DNA of 64,000 bases from Kitasatospora phosalacinea (GCF_000716545.1 NZ_JNWZ01000045.1:1-64000), one strand, 5' to 3'. Shown: positions 33,707 through 43,351, numbered from the stretch's first letter. Numbers and translations are program-made. Notes: generated from the sequence alone by a model not told the origin.

Positions 33707-36448
33707 ATGCCCCGCTCGAAGAAGTTCCGGCGCGCACGTCTGATCATGATCCTGCTCGCCGTGCTGCTGATCGCGGGTCTGGTAGGCGGCGGCTGGTGGG
33801 CGGTGGACACCGTCCGCTCCTCCTTCCCGCAGGTCAGCGGCACCGTCAAGGTGTCCGGCATGTCCGCGCCGGTGGACGTGGTCCGCGACGACAAGGGCAT
33901 CCCGCAGCTGTACGCCGACACCGACGCCGACCTGTTCCGCGCCCAGGGCTACGTGCAGGCCCAGGACCGGTTCTGGGAGATGGACGTCCGCCGGCACATC
34001 ACCTCCGGCCGGCTCTCCGAGATGTTCGGCTCCTCCTCGGTCGAGAACGACACCTTCCTGCGCACCATGGGCTGGCGCCAGGTCGCCCAGAAGGAGTGGG
34101 ACACCGTCCTGTCCGAGGACACCAAGCGCAACCTGACCGCCTACACCGAGGGCGTCAACGCCTGGCTCGCCGAGCACCCCGGCGGGGCCGGCGCCTCGCT
34201 CGAGTACGCGCTGCTCGGCACGGTCAACTCCGGCTACCAGCCCGAGAAGTGGGACCCGGTCGACTCGGTCGCCTGGCTCAAGGCGATGGCCTGGAGCCTG
34301 TCCGGCAACATGCAGGAGGAGATCGACCGCTCGCTGCTCACCCAGGACTTCACCGCCGAGCAGGTCGAACAGCTCTACCCCGACTACCCGTACGACCGCA
34401 ACGGCACCATCGTCAAGACCGGCAAGCTCTCCGCCGACGGCAGCTACACCCCCGGCGAGGGCGCCCCCGCGGCCCCCGTGCCCGGCGGCTCCACCCCCGC
34501 CGCCACCGCCCAGGCCCGGGCCGCGACCCAGAGCCTGGTCGGCGACCTGTCCGGCCGGGTGTCCGCGCTGCCGCAGCTGCTCGGCCCGCAGGGACAGGGC
34601 ATCGGCTCCAACTCCTGGGTGGTGTCCGGCACCCACACCACCACCGGCAAGCCGATGCTGGCCAACGACCCGCACCTCGGCCCCGGCATGCCGTCCATCT
34701 GGTACCAGATGGGCCTGCACTGCCGCGCCGTCTCGCCGACCTGCGGCTACGACACGGCCGGCTACACCTTCGCCGGCATGCCCGGCGTGGTCATCGGCCA
34801 CAACAAGGACGTCGCCTGGGGCTTCACCAACCTCGGCGCCGACGTCACCGACCTGTACCTGGAGAAGGTCACCGGCCCCGACACCTACCTCCTGGACGGC
34901 AAGGACGTGAAGTTCACCGTCCGCAAGGAGACCATCAAGGTGGCCGGCGGCGCGGACCGCACCATCACCGTCCGCACCACCCAGGACGGCATGCCGCTGA
35001 TCTCCGACCAGTCCTCCGAGAACCAGAAGGTCGGCCAGTACGCCCCCGCCGGCAACGCCGCCCCCGACCGGGCGGCCGGCTACGGCGTCGCCCTGCGCTG
35101 GACCGCGCTCGTCCCCGGCAAGACCATGGACGCCGTCTTCAAGCTCGACAAGGCCACCGACTTCGCCACCTTCCGGGCCGCCGCGCAGGACTTCGCCGTC
35201 CCCGCGCAGAACCTCGTCTACGCCGACACCAAGGGCAACATCGGCTACCAGGCCCCCGGCCTGATCCCGGTCCGCGGCAAGGGCGACGGCCGCTACCCCG
35301 CCCCCGGCTGGGACTCCGCGTACGCCTGGAACGCCTCCTACCTGCCGTTCAAGTCGCTGCCCTACGCGTACAACCCGCCCGAGGGCTACATCGTCACCGC
35401 CAACCAGGCCGTCGTCGACCAGAACTACAAGCCGCTGCTCACCACCGACTGGGAGTACGGCACCCGCGCCAAGGAGATCGCCGACCAGATCCAGGACAAG
35501 CTGAAGAACGGCGGCAAGATCTCGCTGGACGACATGCAGTCCATCCAGCTCGACAACACCAGCGTGCTGGCCAAGGAGCTCGTCCCGCTGCTGCTCAAGG
35601 TCAGGATCGACGACCCGTACGTGCGCGAGGCCCAGGACCTGCTCAAGGACTGGAACTACCACCAGGACGCCGACTCGGCCGCCGCCGCGTACTACAACGG
35701 CGTCTGGCGGGCCCTGCTCACCCTCTCCTTCGGCCAGAAGTTCCCGGCCGACCTCCGGGTCGAGGGCGACTGCCTGCTGGTGCGCCAGAAGCGCGACAAC
35801 ACCCTGCCCGACGACGCCCTCGGCGGCGCCGCGCAGGCCGTCACCGAGTGCGGCACCCGCAAGGCCTCGCAGGCCCAGCCGGACGGCGGCGACCGCTGGA
35901 TGGAGGTCGTCCGCGGCCTGCTCAAGGACCCGCAGTCGCCCTGGTGGGACTACATCGACTCCGACCACCAGCAGCAGCACGGCCTCGACAACCTGCTCGC
36001 CGAGGCACTGAAGGACGCCCGCCAGGACCTCACCTCGCGCCTCAGCAAGGACATCTCCACCTGGAGCTGGGGCCGCCTGCACCAGCTCACCCTGCAGGAG
36101 CCCACCCTCGGCAGCGACGACTCCTCGATCGCCTCCGGCCTCGTCCGCAAGCTGCTCGACCGGGGCCCCTACAAGCTCTCCGGCGGCAGCGCCGCCGTCG
36201 ACGCCACCGGCTGGAACGCCGCCGCCGGCTACGACGTCGACTGGATCCCCTCCATGCGGATGGTCGTCGACCTCAGCGACTTCGACTCCTCCCGCTGGAT
36301 CAACGTCGGCGGCGCCTCCGGCCACGCCTTCCACCCCAACTACAACGACCAGACCGAACTCTGGGCCTCCGGGCAACTCCTGCCCTGGGCCTACACGAAG
36401 GACGCGGTCACCAAGGCCGGCAAGAACACCCTCACCCTGACGAACTAG
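33707..36448 (+). CDS. penicillin acylase family protein (Ntn hydrolase)
   Basis: This 913-residue secreted or membrane-anchored amidohydrolase has an N-terminal membrane segment (LIMILLAVLLIAGLVGGGWW) that is a signal anchor. The alpha subunit covers about 40-300 (RDDKGIPQLYADT; AQGYVQAQDRFWEMD). The autoprocessing site is at GIGSNSWVVSG, where the Ser after GSN becomes the N-terminal nucleophile, and a beta subunit follows (GKPMLANDPHLG; GYIVTANQA). Homologues hydrolyse N-acyl-homoserine lactones, cyclic lipopeptides or beta-lactams; the substrate here is unknown. It is a single gene. Confidence 0.92.
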   Translation: MPRSKKFRRARLIMILLAVLLIAGLVGGGWWAVDTVRSSFPQVSGTVKVSGMSAPVDVVRDDKGIPQLYADTDADLFRAQGYVQAQDRFWEMDVRRHITSGRLSEMFGSSSVENDTFLRTMGWRQVAQKEWDTVLSEDTKRNLTAYTEGVNAWLAEHPGGAGASLEYALLGTVNSGYQPEKWDPVDSVAWLKAMAWSLSGNMQEEIDRSLLTQDFTAEQVEQLYPDYPYDRNGTIVKTGKLSADGSYTPGEGAPAAPVPGGSTPAATAQARAATQSLVGDLSGRVSALPQLLGPQGQGIGSNSWVVSGTHTTTGKPMLANDPHLGPGMPSIWYQMGLHCRAVSPTCGYDTAGYTFAGMPGVVIGHNKDVAWGFTNLGADVTDLYLEKVTGPDTYLLDGKDVKFTVRKETIKVAGGADRTITVRTTQDGMPLISDQSSENQKVGQYAPAGNAAPDRAAGYGVALRWTALVPGKTMDAVFKLDKATDFATFRAAAQDFAVPAQNLVYADTKGNIGYQAPGLIPVRGKGDGRYPAPGWDSAYAWNASYLPFKSLPYAYNPPEGYIVTANQAVVDQNYKPLLTTDWEYGTRAKEIADQIQDKLKNGGKISLDDMQSIQLDNTSVLAKELVPLLLKVRIDDPYVREAQDLLKDWNYHQDADSAAAAYYNGVWRALLTLSFGQKFPADLRVEGDCLLVRQKRDNTLPDDALGGAAQAVTECGTRKASQAQPDGGDRWMEVVRGLLKDPQSPWWDYIDSDHQQQHGLDNLLAEALKDARQDLTSRLSKDISTWSWGRLHQLTLQEPTLGSDDSSIASGLVRKLLDRGPYKLSGGSAAVDATGWNAAAGYDVDWIPSMRMVVDLSDFDSSRWINVGGASGHAFHPNYNDQTELWASGQLLPWAYTKDAVTKAGKNTLTLTN

Positions 36449-36502
36449 CGGCAGGGGCCCGGCAGGGGCCCGCTGTTCCCCGCTCTCCTGGCCCGTCCCC
36501 CT

Positions 36503-37096
36503 TCACCTGCCGAAGAGCGTCACGCCCTCCGGGGTGACCGCCGCGTGCACCGGCAGGTCGTGCGGCTCGGCCGGGACGGCGGGGAGCAGTTCGCCGGAGT
36601 AGAGCAGGGTCGCCAGCAGGGGCCGCGCGCCCGCGCGGGCGAGGCGGGCCAGGACGCGGTCGTAGGAGCCGCCGCCGCGGCCGAGCCGGACGCCGCGCGC
36701 GTCGACGGCCAGGCCGGGGAGCAGGACGACGTCCGCGGTGAGGACGGCGTCGGGGCCGAGCCGGGGGCCGGTGGGTTCGAGCAGGCCGCGGGCGGCGGGG
36801 GAGAGCCGGTCGTCGCCCTCGTACGGGGCCCAGTCCAGGTCGTTGTCGGGGAGCAGCACGGGCAGCAGCACCCGCACTCCCCGCGCGGCCAGCGCGGTGA
36901 GCAGGGGGCGGGTGCCGGGCTCCGCGCCGACCGAGACGTACGCGGCGACGGTGCCGCCCGGCGGCACCAGCGCGGCGGCGTGCCCGGCCAGCGCCCCGGC
37001 CGCGGCGGCGCGCTCCGGCCCGCCGAGCGCCCGCCGTTCGGCGAGCAGCCGTGACCTCAGCGCCGCCTTGTCGTTGGACAACCGATCCGCAGTCAC
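36503..37096 (-). CDS. 5-formyltetrahydrofolate cyclo-ligase
   Basis: This 197-residue cytoplasmic enzyme converts 5-formyl-THF to 5,10-methenyl-THF with ATP. Family blocks are ALRSRLLAERRAL at the N-terminus, PVLLPDNDLDWAPY in the middle and the ATP/Mg loop LGRGGGSYDRVLARL. Start: GTG 37096. The open frame extends far upstream of it antisense to galU and moeA, but homology begins here. It is divergent from the GGDEF gene. Confidence 0.9.
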   Translation of the reverse strand: MTADRLSNDKAALRSRLLAERRALGGPERAAAAGALAGHAAALVPPGGTVAAYVSVGAEPGTRPLLTALAARGVRVLLPVLLPDNDLDWAPYEGDDRLSPAARGLLEPTGPRLGPDAVLTADVVLLPGLAVDARGVRLGRGGGSYDRVLARLARAGARPLLATLLYSGELLPAVPAEPHDLPVHAAVTPEGVTLFGR

Positions 37097-37159
37097 CGTT
37101 CGATTCCTCTCAGCTCTGTCCCGCGCAGTGACACGAGCCTGACACGCCGAGGCCGCCGC

Positions 37160-38002
37160 ATGTCCACCCCGCTCCTGCTCCAGGCCCTGGCCGTGCTCGG
37201 CGCGGCCGCCCCGGCCGCCGCCGGCGGCCTCGCGCTGCGCCGCCGCCGGTGCCGGGCCGAGCACGGTGCCCGCGAGGAGGAACTTCTGGCGAAGATCGCG
37301 GAACTGACGGAGGAACGGGACGAACTGGCGCGCACCGCCTCCTGCGACCCGCTGACCGGGGTGTGGAACTACCGCCACCTGCAGCTGACGCTGGACCGCG
37401 AGATCGAACGCGCCCGCCGGGCCGAGGCCACCGCGATCGACCCCCGCCCGCTGTCGGTGCTGCTGGTGGAGGTGGCGGGCTTCGACGCGGTGGTCGCCGA
37501 GCACGGCCGGACCCGGGCCAACGCGATGCTCCGGGACCTCGCCCAGCGCCTGGCGATGGAGATCCGCGGCTGCGACACCCTGGGGCGTTACGGCGGGGAG
37601 GAGTTCCTGGCGCTGCTGCCGGACACCGGCCCGGAGGGCGCCGCGCAGGTCGCCGAGCGGCTGTGCTGGTCGGTGCGGCGGCACCGGCTGACGGACCGCC
37701 ACCCGGGCGAGAGCGCCGATCCGGGCGAGCGCAGCGGCCTGACCGCGTCCGTCGGCCTGGCCGTGCTGCCCCGGGACGGCGCCCACGCCGCCCTGCTGCT
37801 GCGCGCCGCGGACCGGGCGCTGGCCGCGGCGCGGGCCGCCGGCGGGGACTGCTGGCGCTCCACCGAGCGGCTCCCGGCCGAGCTGACCGGTCCGAGCGCC
37901 GCACCGGTGCCGGGTAAGGTGTCTTCCGGCCCCGGCGGGGCCCCCCTCACCCCGCATGCGACCACCGTCGGACCGGGCCCGACAGGTGACCGGCCCCAAT
38001 AA
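37160..38002 (+). CDS. GGDEF-domain protein, probable diguanylate cyclase
   Basis: This 280-residue protein has a short hydrophobic N-terminus (about 4-26) that may anchor it, a coiled-coil stretch (REEELLAKIAELTEERDELA) and a GGDEF domain (about 62-225). The active-site motif is GGEEF, an active variant, and RGCD five residues before it fits the RxxD product-inhibition site, so c-di-GMP synthesis with feedback is likely. The last 50 residues are low-complexity. c-di-GMP controls BldD and development in Streptomyces. It lies upstream of galU with 54 bases between. Confidence 0.85.
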   Translation: MSTPLLLQALAVLGAAAPAAAGGLALRRRRCRAEHGAREEELLAKIAELTEERDELARTASCDPLTGVWNYRHLQLTLDREIERARRAEATAIDPRPLSVLLVEVAGFDAVVAEHGRTRANAMLRDLAQRLAMEIRGCDTLGRYGGEEFLALLPDTGPEGAAQVAERLCWSVRRHRLTDRHPGESADPGERSGLTASVGLAVLPRDGAHAALLLRAADRALAAARAAGGDCWRSTERLPAELTGPSAAPVPGKVSSGPGGAPLTPHATTVGPGPTGDRPQ

Positions 38003-38056
38003 TCGATTCACTCGGCTCTCAGCAGGGTGGAACGCCCGCCTTAGTAAGGTCGACGC

Positions 38057-38977
38057 ATGACGAACAAGCACGCCCGCCAGCCGGTCACCAAGGCAGTCGT
38101 CCCGGCCGCCGGCCTCGGCACCAGGTTCCTCCCCGCCACCAAGGCCACGCCGAAGGAGATGCTGCCGGTCGTCGACAAGCCGGCCATCCAGTACGTCGTG
38201 GAGGAGGCCTCCGCCGCCGGTCTGTCCGACATACTGATGGTCACCGGTCGCAACAAGCGTGCTCTGGAAGACCACTTCGACCGCGCCTACGAGCTGGAGG
38301 AGCTGCTCAGCCGCAAGGGCGACCAGGAGCGGCTGCGCCGGGTGCAGGAGTCCGTGCAGCTCGCCAGCATGCACTACGTCCGCCAGGGCGACCCCAAGGG
38401 CCTGGGCCACGCCGTCTCGGTCGCCGAACAGCACGTCGCGGGCCAGCCGTTCGCCGTCCTGCTGGGCGACGACCTGATCGACCCGCGCGACCCGCTGCTG
38501 TCCCGGATGATCGAGGTGCAGCAGGAACTCGGCGGCTCCGTCGTCGCGTTGATGGAGGTCGACCCGGCCCAGATCCACCTGTACGGCTGCGCCGCCGTCA
38601 AGACCACCGACTTCGGCCAGGACGTCTTCCAGGTCACCGACCTGGTGGAGAAGCCCGACACCGCCGACGCCCCCTCCAACTACGCCGTCATCGGCCGCTA
38701 CGTCCTCGACCCGACGGTCTTCGACGTGCTGCGCGAGACCCCGCCCGGCCGCGGCGGCGAGATCCAGCTGACCGACGCGCTGCGCGAGTTGGCCGCCCGG
38801 GACGAGAGCGCGGGCGGCCCGGTGCACGGCGTGCTGTTCAAGGGCCGCCGCTACGACACCGGCGACCGGGCCGACTACCTGCGGGCGATCGTCCGGCTGG
38901 CCGCCGAGCGCGACGACCTCGGCCCCGAGTTCCGCAGCTGGCTGCGGCAGTTCGTGGCCACCGAGATGCAGGGCTGA
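38057..38977 (+). CDS. galU: UTP--glucose-1-phosphate uridylyltransferase
   Basis: This 306-residue enzyme makes UDP-glucose from UTP and glucose-1-phosphate for glycan and wall polymer synthesis. The nucleotide-binding signature is VVPAAGLGTRFLPATK with the KEMLPVVDKPAIQYVVEEA block; further blocks are VLLGDDLIDP, VEKPDTADAPSNYAVIGRY and LFKGRRYDTGDRADYL. It starts a run of co-directed genes (galU, moeA, moaC, mog, GNAT, sepX-like). Confidence 0.96.
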   Translation: MTNKHARQPVTKAVVPAAGLGTRFLPATKATPKEMLPVVDKPAIQYVVEEASAAGLSDILMVTGRNKRALEDHFDRAYELEELLSRKGDQERLRRVQESVQLASMHYVRQGDPKGLGHAVSVAEQHVAGQPFAVLLGDDLIDPRDPLLSRMIEVQQELGGSVVALMEVDPAQIHLYGCAAVKTTDFGQDVFQVTDLVEKPDTADAPSNYAVIGRYVLDPTVFDVLRETPPGRGGEIQLTDALRELAARDESAGGPVHGVLFKGRRYDTGDRADYLRAIVRLAAERDDLGPEFRSWLRQFVATEMQG

Positions 38978-39016
38978 TCCACCACGAAGGCGAGCGTCGA
39001 AGGCGAGCGTGAGGCG

Positions 39017-40330
39017 ATGACCGGGAAGCACGACCCCTGCTGCGAGGGAGCCGGCTCCCCGGCCTCGCCGCGCCTGTGGACCGTCGACGAGCACCTCGCC
39101 GACGTCCTCGCCGCGGTCGCCCCGCTGCCGCCCATCGAACTGCAACTGCTGGACGCCCAGGGCTGCCGGCTCGCCGAGGACGTGCGGGCCGACGACGACC
39201 TGCCGCCGTTCGACAACAGCTCGATGGACGGCTACGCGCTGCGCACCGCCGACACCGTGCGCGCCACCGAGCAGTACCCGTCGGTGCTGGCCGTGGTCGG
39301 CGACATCGCGGCCGGCGCCGCCGAACTGCCCAGGGTCGGCCCCGGCCGGGCCGCCCGGATCATGACCGGCGCCCCCGTCCCGCCCGGCGCCGAGGCGGTC
39401 GCCCCGGTCGAGTGGACCGACGGCGGCACCGGCACCGGCCGGGCCGCCGACGCGATGGGCGCGCCCGTCGCGGACGAGGAGGTCCGGGTGCTGCGCCCGG
39501 TCGCCGAGGGCGCGCACATCCGCCGCCGGGGCAGCGACGTCGCCGCCGGCGACACCGTGCTGGAGGCCGGCACCGTGCTCGGCCCCACCCAGCTCGGCCT
39601 GCTGGCCGCGATCGGCCGCGGCACCGTCAAGGTCGCCCCCCGCCCCCGGGTGGTCGTGCTCTCCACCGGCAGCGAACTCGTCCAGCCCGGCGAGGCCGCC
39701 GGACCGGGCCGGATCCACGACTCCAACTCCTTCACCCTGACCGCCGCCGCGATCGCCGCCGGCGCCGTCGCCTACCGGGTCGGCGGCGTCCCCGACGAGG
39801 CGGACACACTGCGCGCCGTGCTGGAGGACCAGCTCGGCCGGGCCGACCTGATCGTCACCAGCGGCGGCGTCTCGGTCGGCGCGTACGACGTGGTCAAGGA
39901 GGTGTTCGCGGACTACGGCGGCGTCGACTTCCGCAGGTTGCGGATGCAGCCGGGCAAGCCGCAGGGCTTCGGCCGGATCGGCGCGGCCCCCGGCGTGCCG
40001 CTGCTGGCCCTGCCCGGCAACCCGGTCAGCGCGTACATCTCCTTCGAGCTGTTCGTCCGCCCGGTCATCCGCACCATGCTCGGCGCCCCCGACGTGCACC
40101 GCCCCGTGGTGCGGGCCGCGACCACCGCGGCGCTGCGCTCCCCGGCCGGGCGACGGCAGTTCCTGCGCGGCCGGTACGACCCGGCGGCCGGCACCGTGAG
40201 CCCGGTCGGCGGCGAGGGATCGCACCTGGTCGGGGCGCTGGCCAAGGCCGACTGCCTGATCACCGTGCCCGAGGACGTCACCGCGCTGCCCGCCGGGAGC
40301 ACCGTCGGTGTGGTCCTTCTCACGGACTGA
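39017..40330 (+). CDS. moeA: MoeA/gephyrin-like molybdotransferase (Glp type)
   Basis: This 437-residue protein has the four MoeA domains. Signatures are DNSSMDGYAL (domain II), MTGAPVPPGAEAV, RVVVLSTGSELV, SGGVSVGAYDVVKEV and ALPGNPVSAYISFE. It inserts molybdate into molybdopterin-AMP. In Actinobacteria the paralogue encoded beside a SepX/GLPR membrane protein (Glp) has been shown in Corynebacterium to bind FtsZ and act in division, and the arrangement here is the same. A 13-base direct repeat (CGAAGGCGAGCGT) lies in the gap before it. Confidence 0.92.
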   Translation: MTGKHDPCCEGAGSPASPRLWTVDEHLADVLAAVAPLPPIELQLLDAQGCRLAEDVRADDDLPPFDNSSMDGYALRTADTVRATEQYPSVLAVVGDIAAGAAELPRVGPGRAARIMTGAPVPPGAEAVAPVEWTDGGTGTGRAADAMGAPVADEEVRVLRPVAEGAHIRRRGSDVAAGDTVLEAGTVLGPTQLGLLAAIGRGTVKVAPRPRVVVLSTGSELVQPGEAAGPGRIHDSNSFTLTAAAIAAGAVAYRVGGVPDEADTLRAVLEDQLGRADLIVTSGGVSVGAYDVVKEVFADYGGVDFRRLRMQPGKPQGFGRIGAAPGVPLLALPGNPVSAYISFELFVRPVIRTMLGAPDVHRPVVRAATTAALRSPAGRRQFLRGRYDPAAGTVSPVGGEGSHLVGALAKADCLITVPEDVTALPAGSTVGVVLLTD

Positions 40331-40385
40331 CCGGGGCGGGGTTGTACGGTAGCGCGAGATTCGCACCGTGCCACTGGAGCCACTC

Positions 40386-40883
40386 GTGACCGACACACCC
40401 CCCGGCGACCGCCTCACCCACGTCGACCACACCGGCGCCGCCCGGATGGTCGACGTCTCCGAGAAGGCCGCCACCACCCGCGTCGCGGTGGCGGCCGGCC
40501 GCGTCCGGGTCGCCCCCCGGGTGGTGGAACTGCTGCGCGGCGAGGGCGTTCCCAAGGGCGACGCGCTCGCGGTGGCCCGGATCGCCGGGATCATGGGCGC
40601 CAAGCGGACGCCCGACCTGATCCCGCTGTGCCACCCCATCGCGCTCACCGGCACCACCGTCGACCTGGCCGTCACCGACACCGCCGTGGAGATCACCGCC
40701 ACCGTCCGCACCGCCGACCGCACCGGCGTCGAGATGGAGGCGCTGACCGCCGTCGCCACCGCCGCGCTCACCGTCATCGACATGGTCAAGGCGGTCGACA
40801 AGGCCGCCGCCATCGAGGACGTCCGAGTGCTCAGCAAGACCGGTGGCAAGAGCGGCGACTGGTCCAGGGGGGAGGAGCAGTGA
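40386..40883 (+). CDS. moaC: cyclic pyranopterin monophosphate synthase
   Basis: This 165-residue enzyme of the second step of molybdopterin synthesis has the blocks [39 protein letters not shown] and [10 protein letters not shown], as well as the catalytic Lys region [16 protein letters not shown]. Start: GTG 40386 with GGAG at 40375-40378; an upstream GTG (40368) has no SD. The stop overlaps the mog start. Confidence 0.94.
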   Translation: MTDTPPGDRLTHVDHTGAARMVDVSEKAATTRVAVAAGRVRVAPRVVELLRGEGVPKGDALAVARIAGIMGAKRTPDLIPLCHPIALTGTTVDLAVTDTAVEITATVRTADRTGVEMEALTAVATAALTVIDMVKAVDKAAAIEDVRVLSKTGGKSGDWSRGEEQ

Positions 40884-41380
40884 GGGCGCTCGCCGTCACC
40901 GTCTCCAACCGGGCCTCGGCCGGCGTGTACGAGGACCGGGGCGGCCCGCTGCTGGTCGCCGGACTGCGCGGGATGGGCTTCACCGCCGACGGCCCGGTGG
41001 TCGTCCCGGACGGGGAGCCGGTCGAGGCAGCGCTGCGCGAGGCCGTCGCCGCGGGGTACGACGTGGTGCTGACCACCGGCGGCACCGGCATCTCCCCGCA
41101 GGACCTCACGCCCGAGATGACCGCCCGGGTGATCGACCGGCAGGTCCCCGGCATCCCCGAGGCGATCCGCGCGCACGGCCGGGAGAAGGTGCCCACCTCG
41201 GCGCTCTCCCGCGGCCTGGCCGGGCTGGCCGGGCGCACCCTGATCGTCAACCTGCCCGGCTCCACCGGCGGCGTCCGGGACGGACTGGCCGTGCTCGCCC
41301 CGCTGCTGCCGCACGCCGTCGACCAGTTGGCCGGCGGCGACCACCCGCGACCCACCGATCCTTCCGGGAGCGCCCACTGA
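40880..41380 (+). CDS. mog: MogA/MoaB family molybdenum cofactor protein
   Basis: This 166-residue adenylyltransferase-type protein (MPT adenylylation) has the fold signatures [35 protein letters not shown] and [17 protein letters not shown]. The GTG start overlaps the moaC stop and follows GGAGGAG. The stop overlaps the CTG start of the next gene. Confidence 0.92.
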   Translation: MRALAVTVSNRASAGVYEDRGGPLLVAGLRGMGFTADGPVVVPDGEPVEAALREAVAAGYDVVLTTGGTGISPQDLTPEMTARVIDRQVPGIPEAIRAHGREKVPTSALSRGLAGLAGRTLIVNLPGSTGGVRDGLAVLAPLLPHAVDQLAGGDHPRPTDPSGSAH

Positions 41381-42003
41381 ACGCCGGCTGGCCCGTCGAA
41401 CTGGCCGAGGGGGACGTCGTGCTGCGGCCCATCCGCCGCCGCGACCAGGCCGAGTGGCAGGAGGTCAGCCGCCGCAACCGGGACTGGCTGCGCCGCTGGG
41501 AGGCCACCGTCCCACCCGCCCCGCCCGGCCGCGCCCCGCTGCCCCGGCCCACCTACCGGCAGATGGTCCGCTACCTGCGGGCCGAGGCGGCGGCCGGCCG
41601 GATGCTGCCCTTCGTGGTGCTCCACCAGGGCCGCCTGGTCGGCCAGTTGACGGTCGGCGGAATCACCTGGGGCTCGATGTGCTCCGCCAACGTCGGCTAC
41701 TGGGTGGACGAGGCGGTCGCCGGGCGCGGCATCATGCCCACCGCCGTCGCGCTCGCCGTCGACCACTGCTTCCGCGACCTGGGCCTGCACCGGATCGAGG
41801 TGTGCATCCGCCCAGAGAACCGGCCCAGCCGCCGGGTGGTGGAGAAGCTCGGCTTCCGCGAGGAGGGGCTCCGCCCCCGCTACCTGCACATCGACGGCGA
41901 CTGGCGCGACCACCTGGTCTACGCGCTGACCGCCGACGAGGCCGCCGACGGGCTGCTCAACCGCTGGCACGCGCTCAGGAACCGGCCGCCGCAAGAGAAT
42001 TGA
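41377..42003 (+). CDS. GNAT family N-acetyltransferase (RimJ/RimL type)
   Basis: This 208-residue acetyltransferase transfers acetyl from CoA to a protein N-terminus or small amine. The GNAT motif A region is YWVDEAVAGRGIMPTAV, with RIEVCIRPENRPSRRVVEKL after it. The only sensible start is CTG 41377, which overlaps the mog stop (CTGA) with GGGAG 7 bases before; a rare CTG start fits the conserved N-terminus beginning [13 protein letters not shown]. It sits in the moa-sepX gene string. Confidence 0.87.
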   Translation: MNAGWPVELAEGDVVLRPIRRRDQAEWQEVSRRNRDWLRRWEATVPPAPPGRAPLPRPTYRQMVRYLRAEAAAGRMLPFVVLHQGRLVGQLTVGGITWGSMCSANVGYWVDEAVAGRGIMPTAVALAVDHCFRDLGLHRIEVCIRPENRPSRRVVEKLGFREEGLRPRYLHIDGDWRDHLVYALTADEAADGLLNRWHALRNRPPQEN

Positions 42004-42153
42004 ATATTTGTTCGAAATTGATATCGATATGGCATCGGGGCCGGGTCGAGCCGCCACAAATAGCGGCAAAATAGTCTGAGAATCAGCTTGATCGCACGAC
42101 ACGCCGCGCCAAATTGCTGCAGTGCCTTCCCCCGCGCCCGTACCGTGTGCAAC

Positions 42154-43215
42154 GTGAGCAGTAGCGGCCTTATCTACGCGGTCATCGTAGGGGCCTGGGC
42201 TGCCTATCTGGTGCCGATGTGGCTCCGCAGGCAGGACGAGCTCAACGAGTCGCGTCCGACGGAACGCTTCAGTACCGCGATCCGCCTGCTGGCCGGTCGA
42301 TCGGCCATGGAGCGGCGCGCGGCCCGAGCCCTCGGCGACCAGACCGCCGACGACCAGCAGCACCCCGCCGGGGGCGACCCGGACGGGGAGTTCGCCGATT
42401 CCGCGAGCGGCCCGGCGGCCGACCGCGCGCCCGGCTCCGCGCCCGATCCGGCGGACGTGGCCACCCGGCCCACCGCCTGGGACGGCGCCGAGCCCGCGGC
42501 CGGACCGGCCGCGGAGCCGACCGCGCCGAAGTCCGCCGAGGCCCGGGGCGAGCGCGAGCGAGAGCTCGGCGACCGGCGCTCCGCCGAGCGGCGGGCCAGG
42601 CTGCTCGCCCGGCGGCGGCGGATGGTCACCATGCTGTTCCTCGCCTTCGCCCTGGGCGCCGTGGTCGCCGCGGTGGCCGGCTTCGCCTTCCTCTGGGTGC
42701 CCGCCGTCCCCGGCGTGCTGCTCACCCTCTACATCGGCCACCTGCGCCGACTGGAGCGGCAGCGCTACGAAGTCAAGTTCGACCGGGGCAAGGCCGCCCA
42801 GGCCGCCGAGCGGCTGCGCGACCGGGAGCGCGAGCGCGCCGCCCGCCCGTCCGCCGAGCCGTCCGCCGCCCGCGCCGCGTCCGCCGCCGAACCGTCCGCC
42901 GAGCCGGGCGCGGACCCGGCCGCCACCCGGGCGACCGTGCTGGCCGAGGCCACCGAGCACGAGGAGTGGGCCGACGGCGTCCGCGCCCGCGCCGCCGCCG
43001 GGCCGGACTCCTGGGAGCCCGTCCCCGTCCCGCTCCCCACCTACGTCACCGCCCCCGTGGCCCCCCGCACCACCCGGGGCCTCGACCTCTCCGCCCCCGA
43101 CACCTGGGACTCCGGCCGCCCGGCGACCCCGCTCTTCGACCAGTACGGCGAGCCGGCCCAGCCCGCCCAGCCCGCCGCCGACTGGAGCACCCGCCCCCGC
43201 GCCGCCAACGCATGA
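42154..43215 (+). CDS. sepX: SepX/GLPR-like septal membrane protein
   Basis: This 353-residue protein has an N-terminal membrane segment (LIYAVIVGAWAAYLVPMWL), a disordered acidic middle (about 60-145), two adjoining membrane segments (MLFLAFALGAVVAAVAGFAF; VPAVPGVLLTLYIGHL) and a C-terminal Arg/Ala and Pro-rich cytoplasmic tail. This topology, and its place beside a MoeA-type gene, match SepX of Streptomyces (needed for stable septa and sporulation) and GLPR of Corynebacterium. Start: GTG 42154. The 150-base AT-rich leader holds a palindrome ATATCGATAT (42021-42030). Confidence 0.72.
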   Translation: MSSSGLIYAVIVGAWAAYLVPMWLRRQDELNESRPTERFSTAIRLLAGRSAMERRAARALGDQTADDQQHPAGGDPDGEFADSASGPAADRAPGSAPDPADVATRPTAWDGAEPAAGPAAEPTAPKSAEARGERERELGDRRSAERRARLLARRRRMVTMLFLAFALGAVVAAVAGFAFLWVPAVPGVLLTLYIGHLRRLERQRYEVKFDRGKAAQAAERLRDRERERAARPSAEPSAARAASAAEPSAEPGADPAATRATVLAEATEHEEWADGVRARAAAGPDSWEPVPVPLPTYVTAPVAPRTTRGLDLSAPDTWDSGRPATPLFDQYGEPAQPAQPAADWSTRPRAANA

Positions 43216-43351
43216 CCGCCCCGCCCGCCCCGCCCCGGCCGCGACGCCCCACCTGCGCCGGGGCGTCCGCGCCCCCGGGCGTCACCGCCGCCGGGCCGCG
43301 CCGACCATGGTCACGAGTACCCCCGCAGAGGTGATAGAGTTCTTTCTTGTT

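Noticed and set aside
36503..41377. A 1624-codon open frame on the minus strand
   Set aside because: It is a shadow of galU, moeA, moaC and mog; only the last 197 codons (5-formyl-THF cyclo-ligase) are real.
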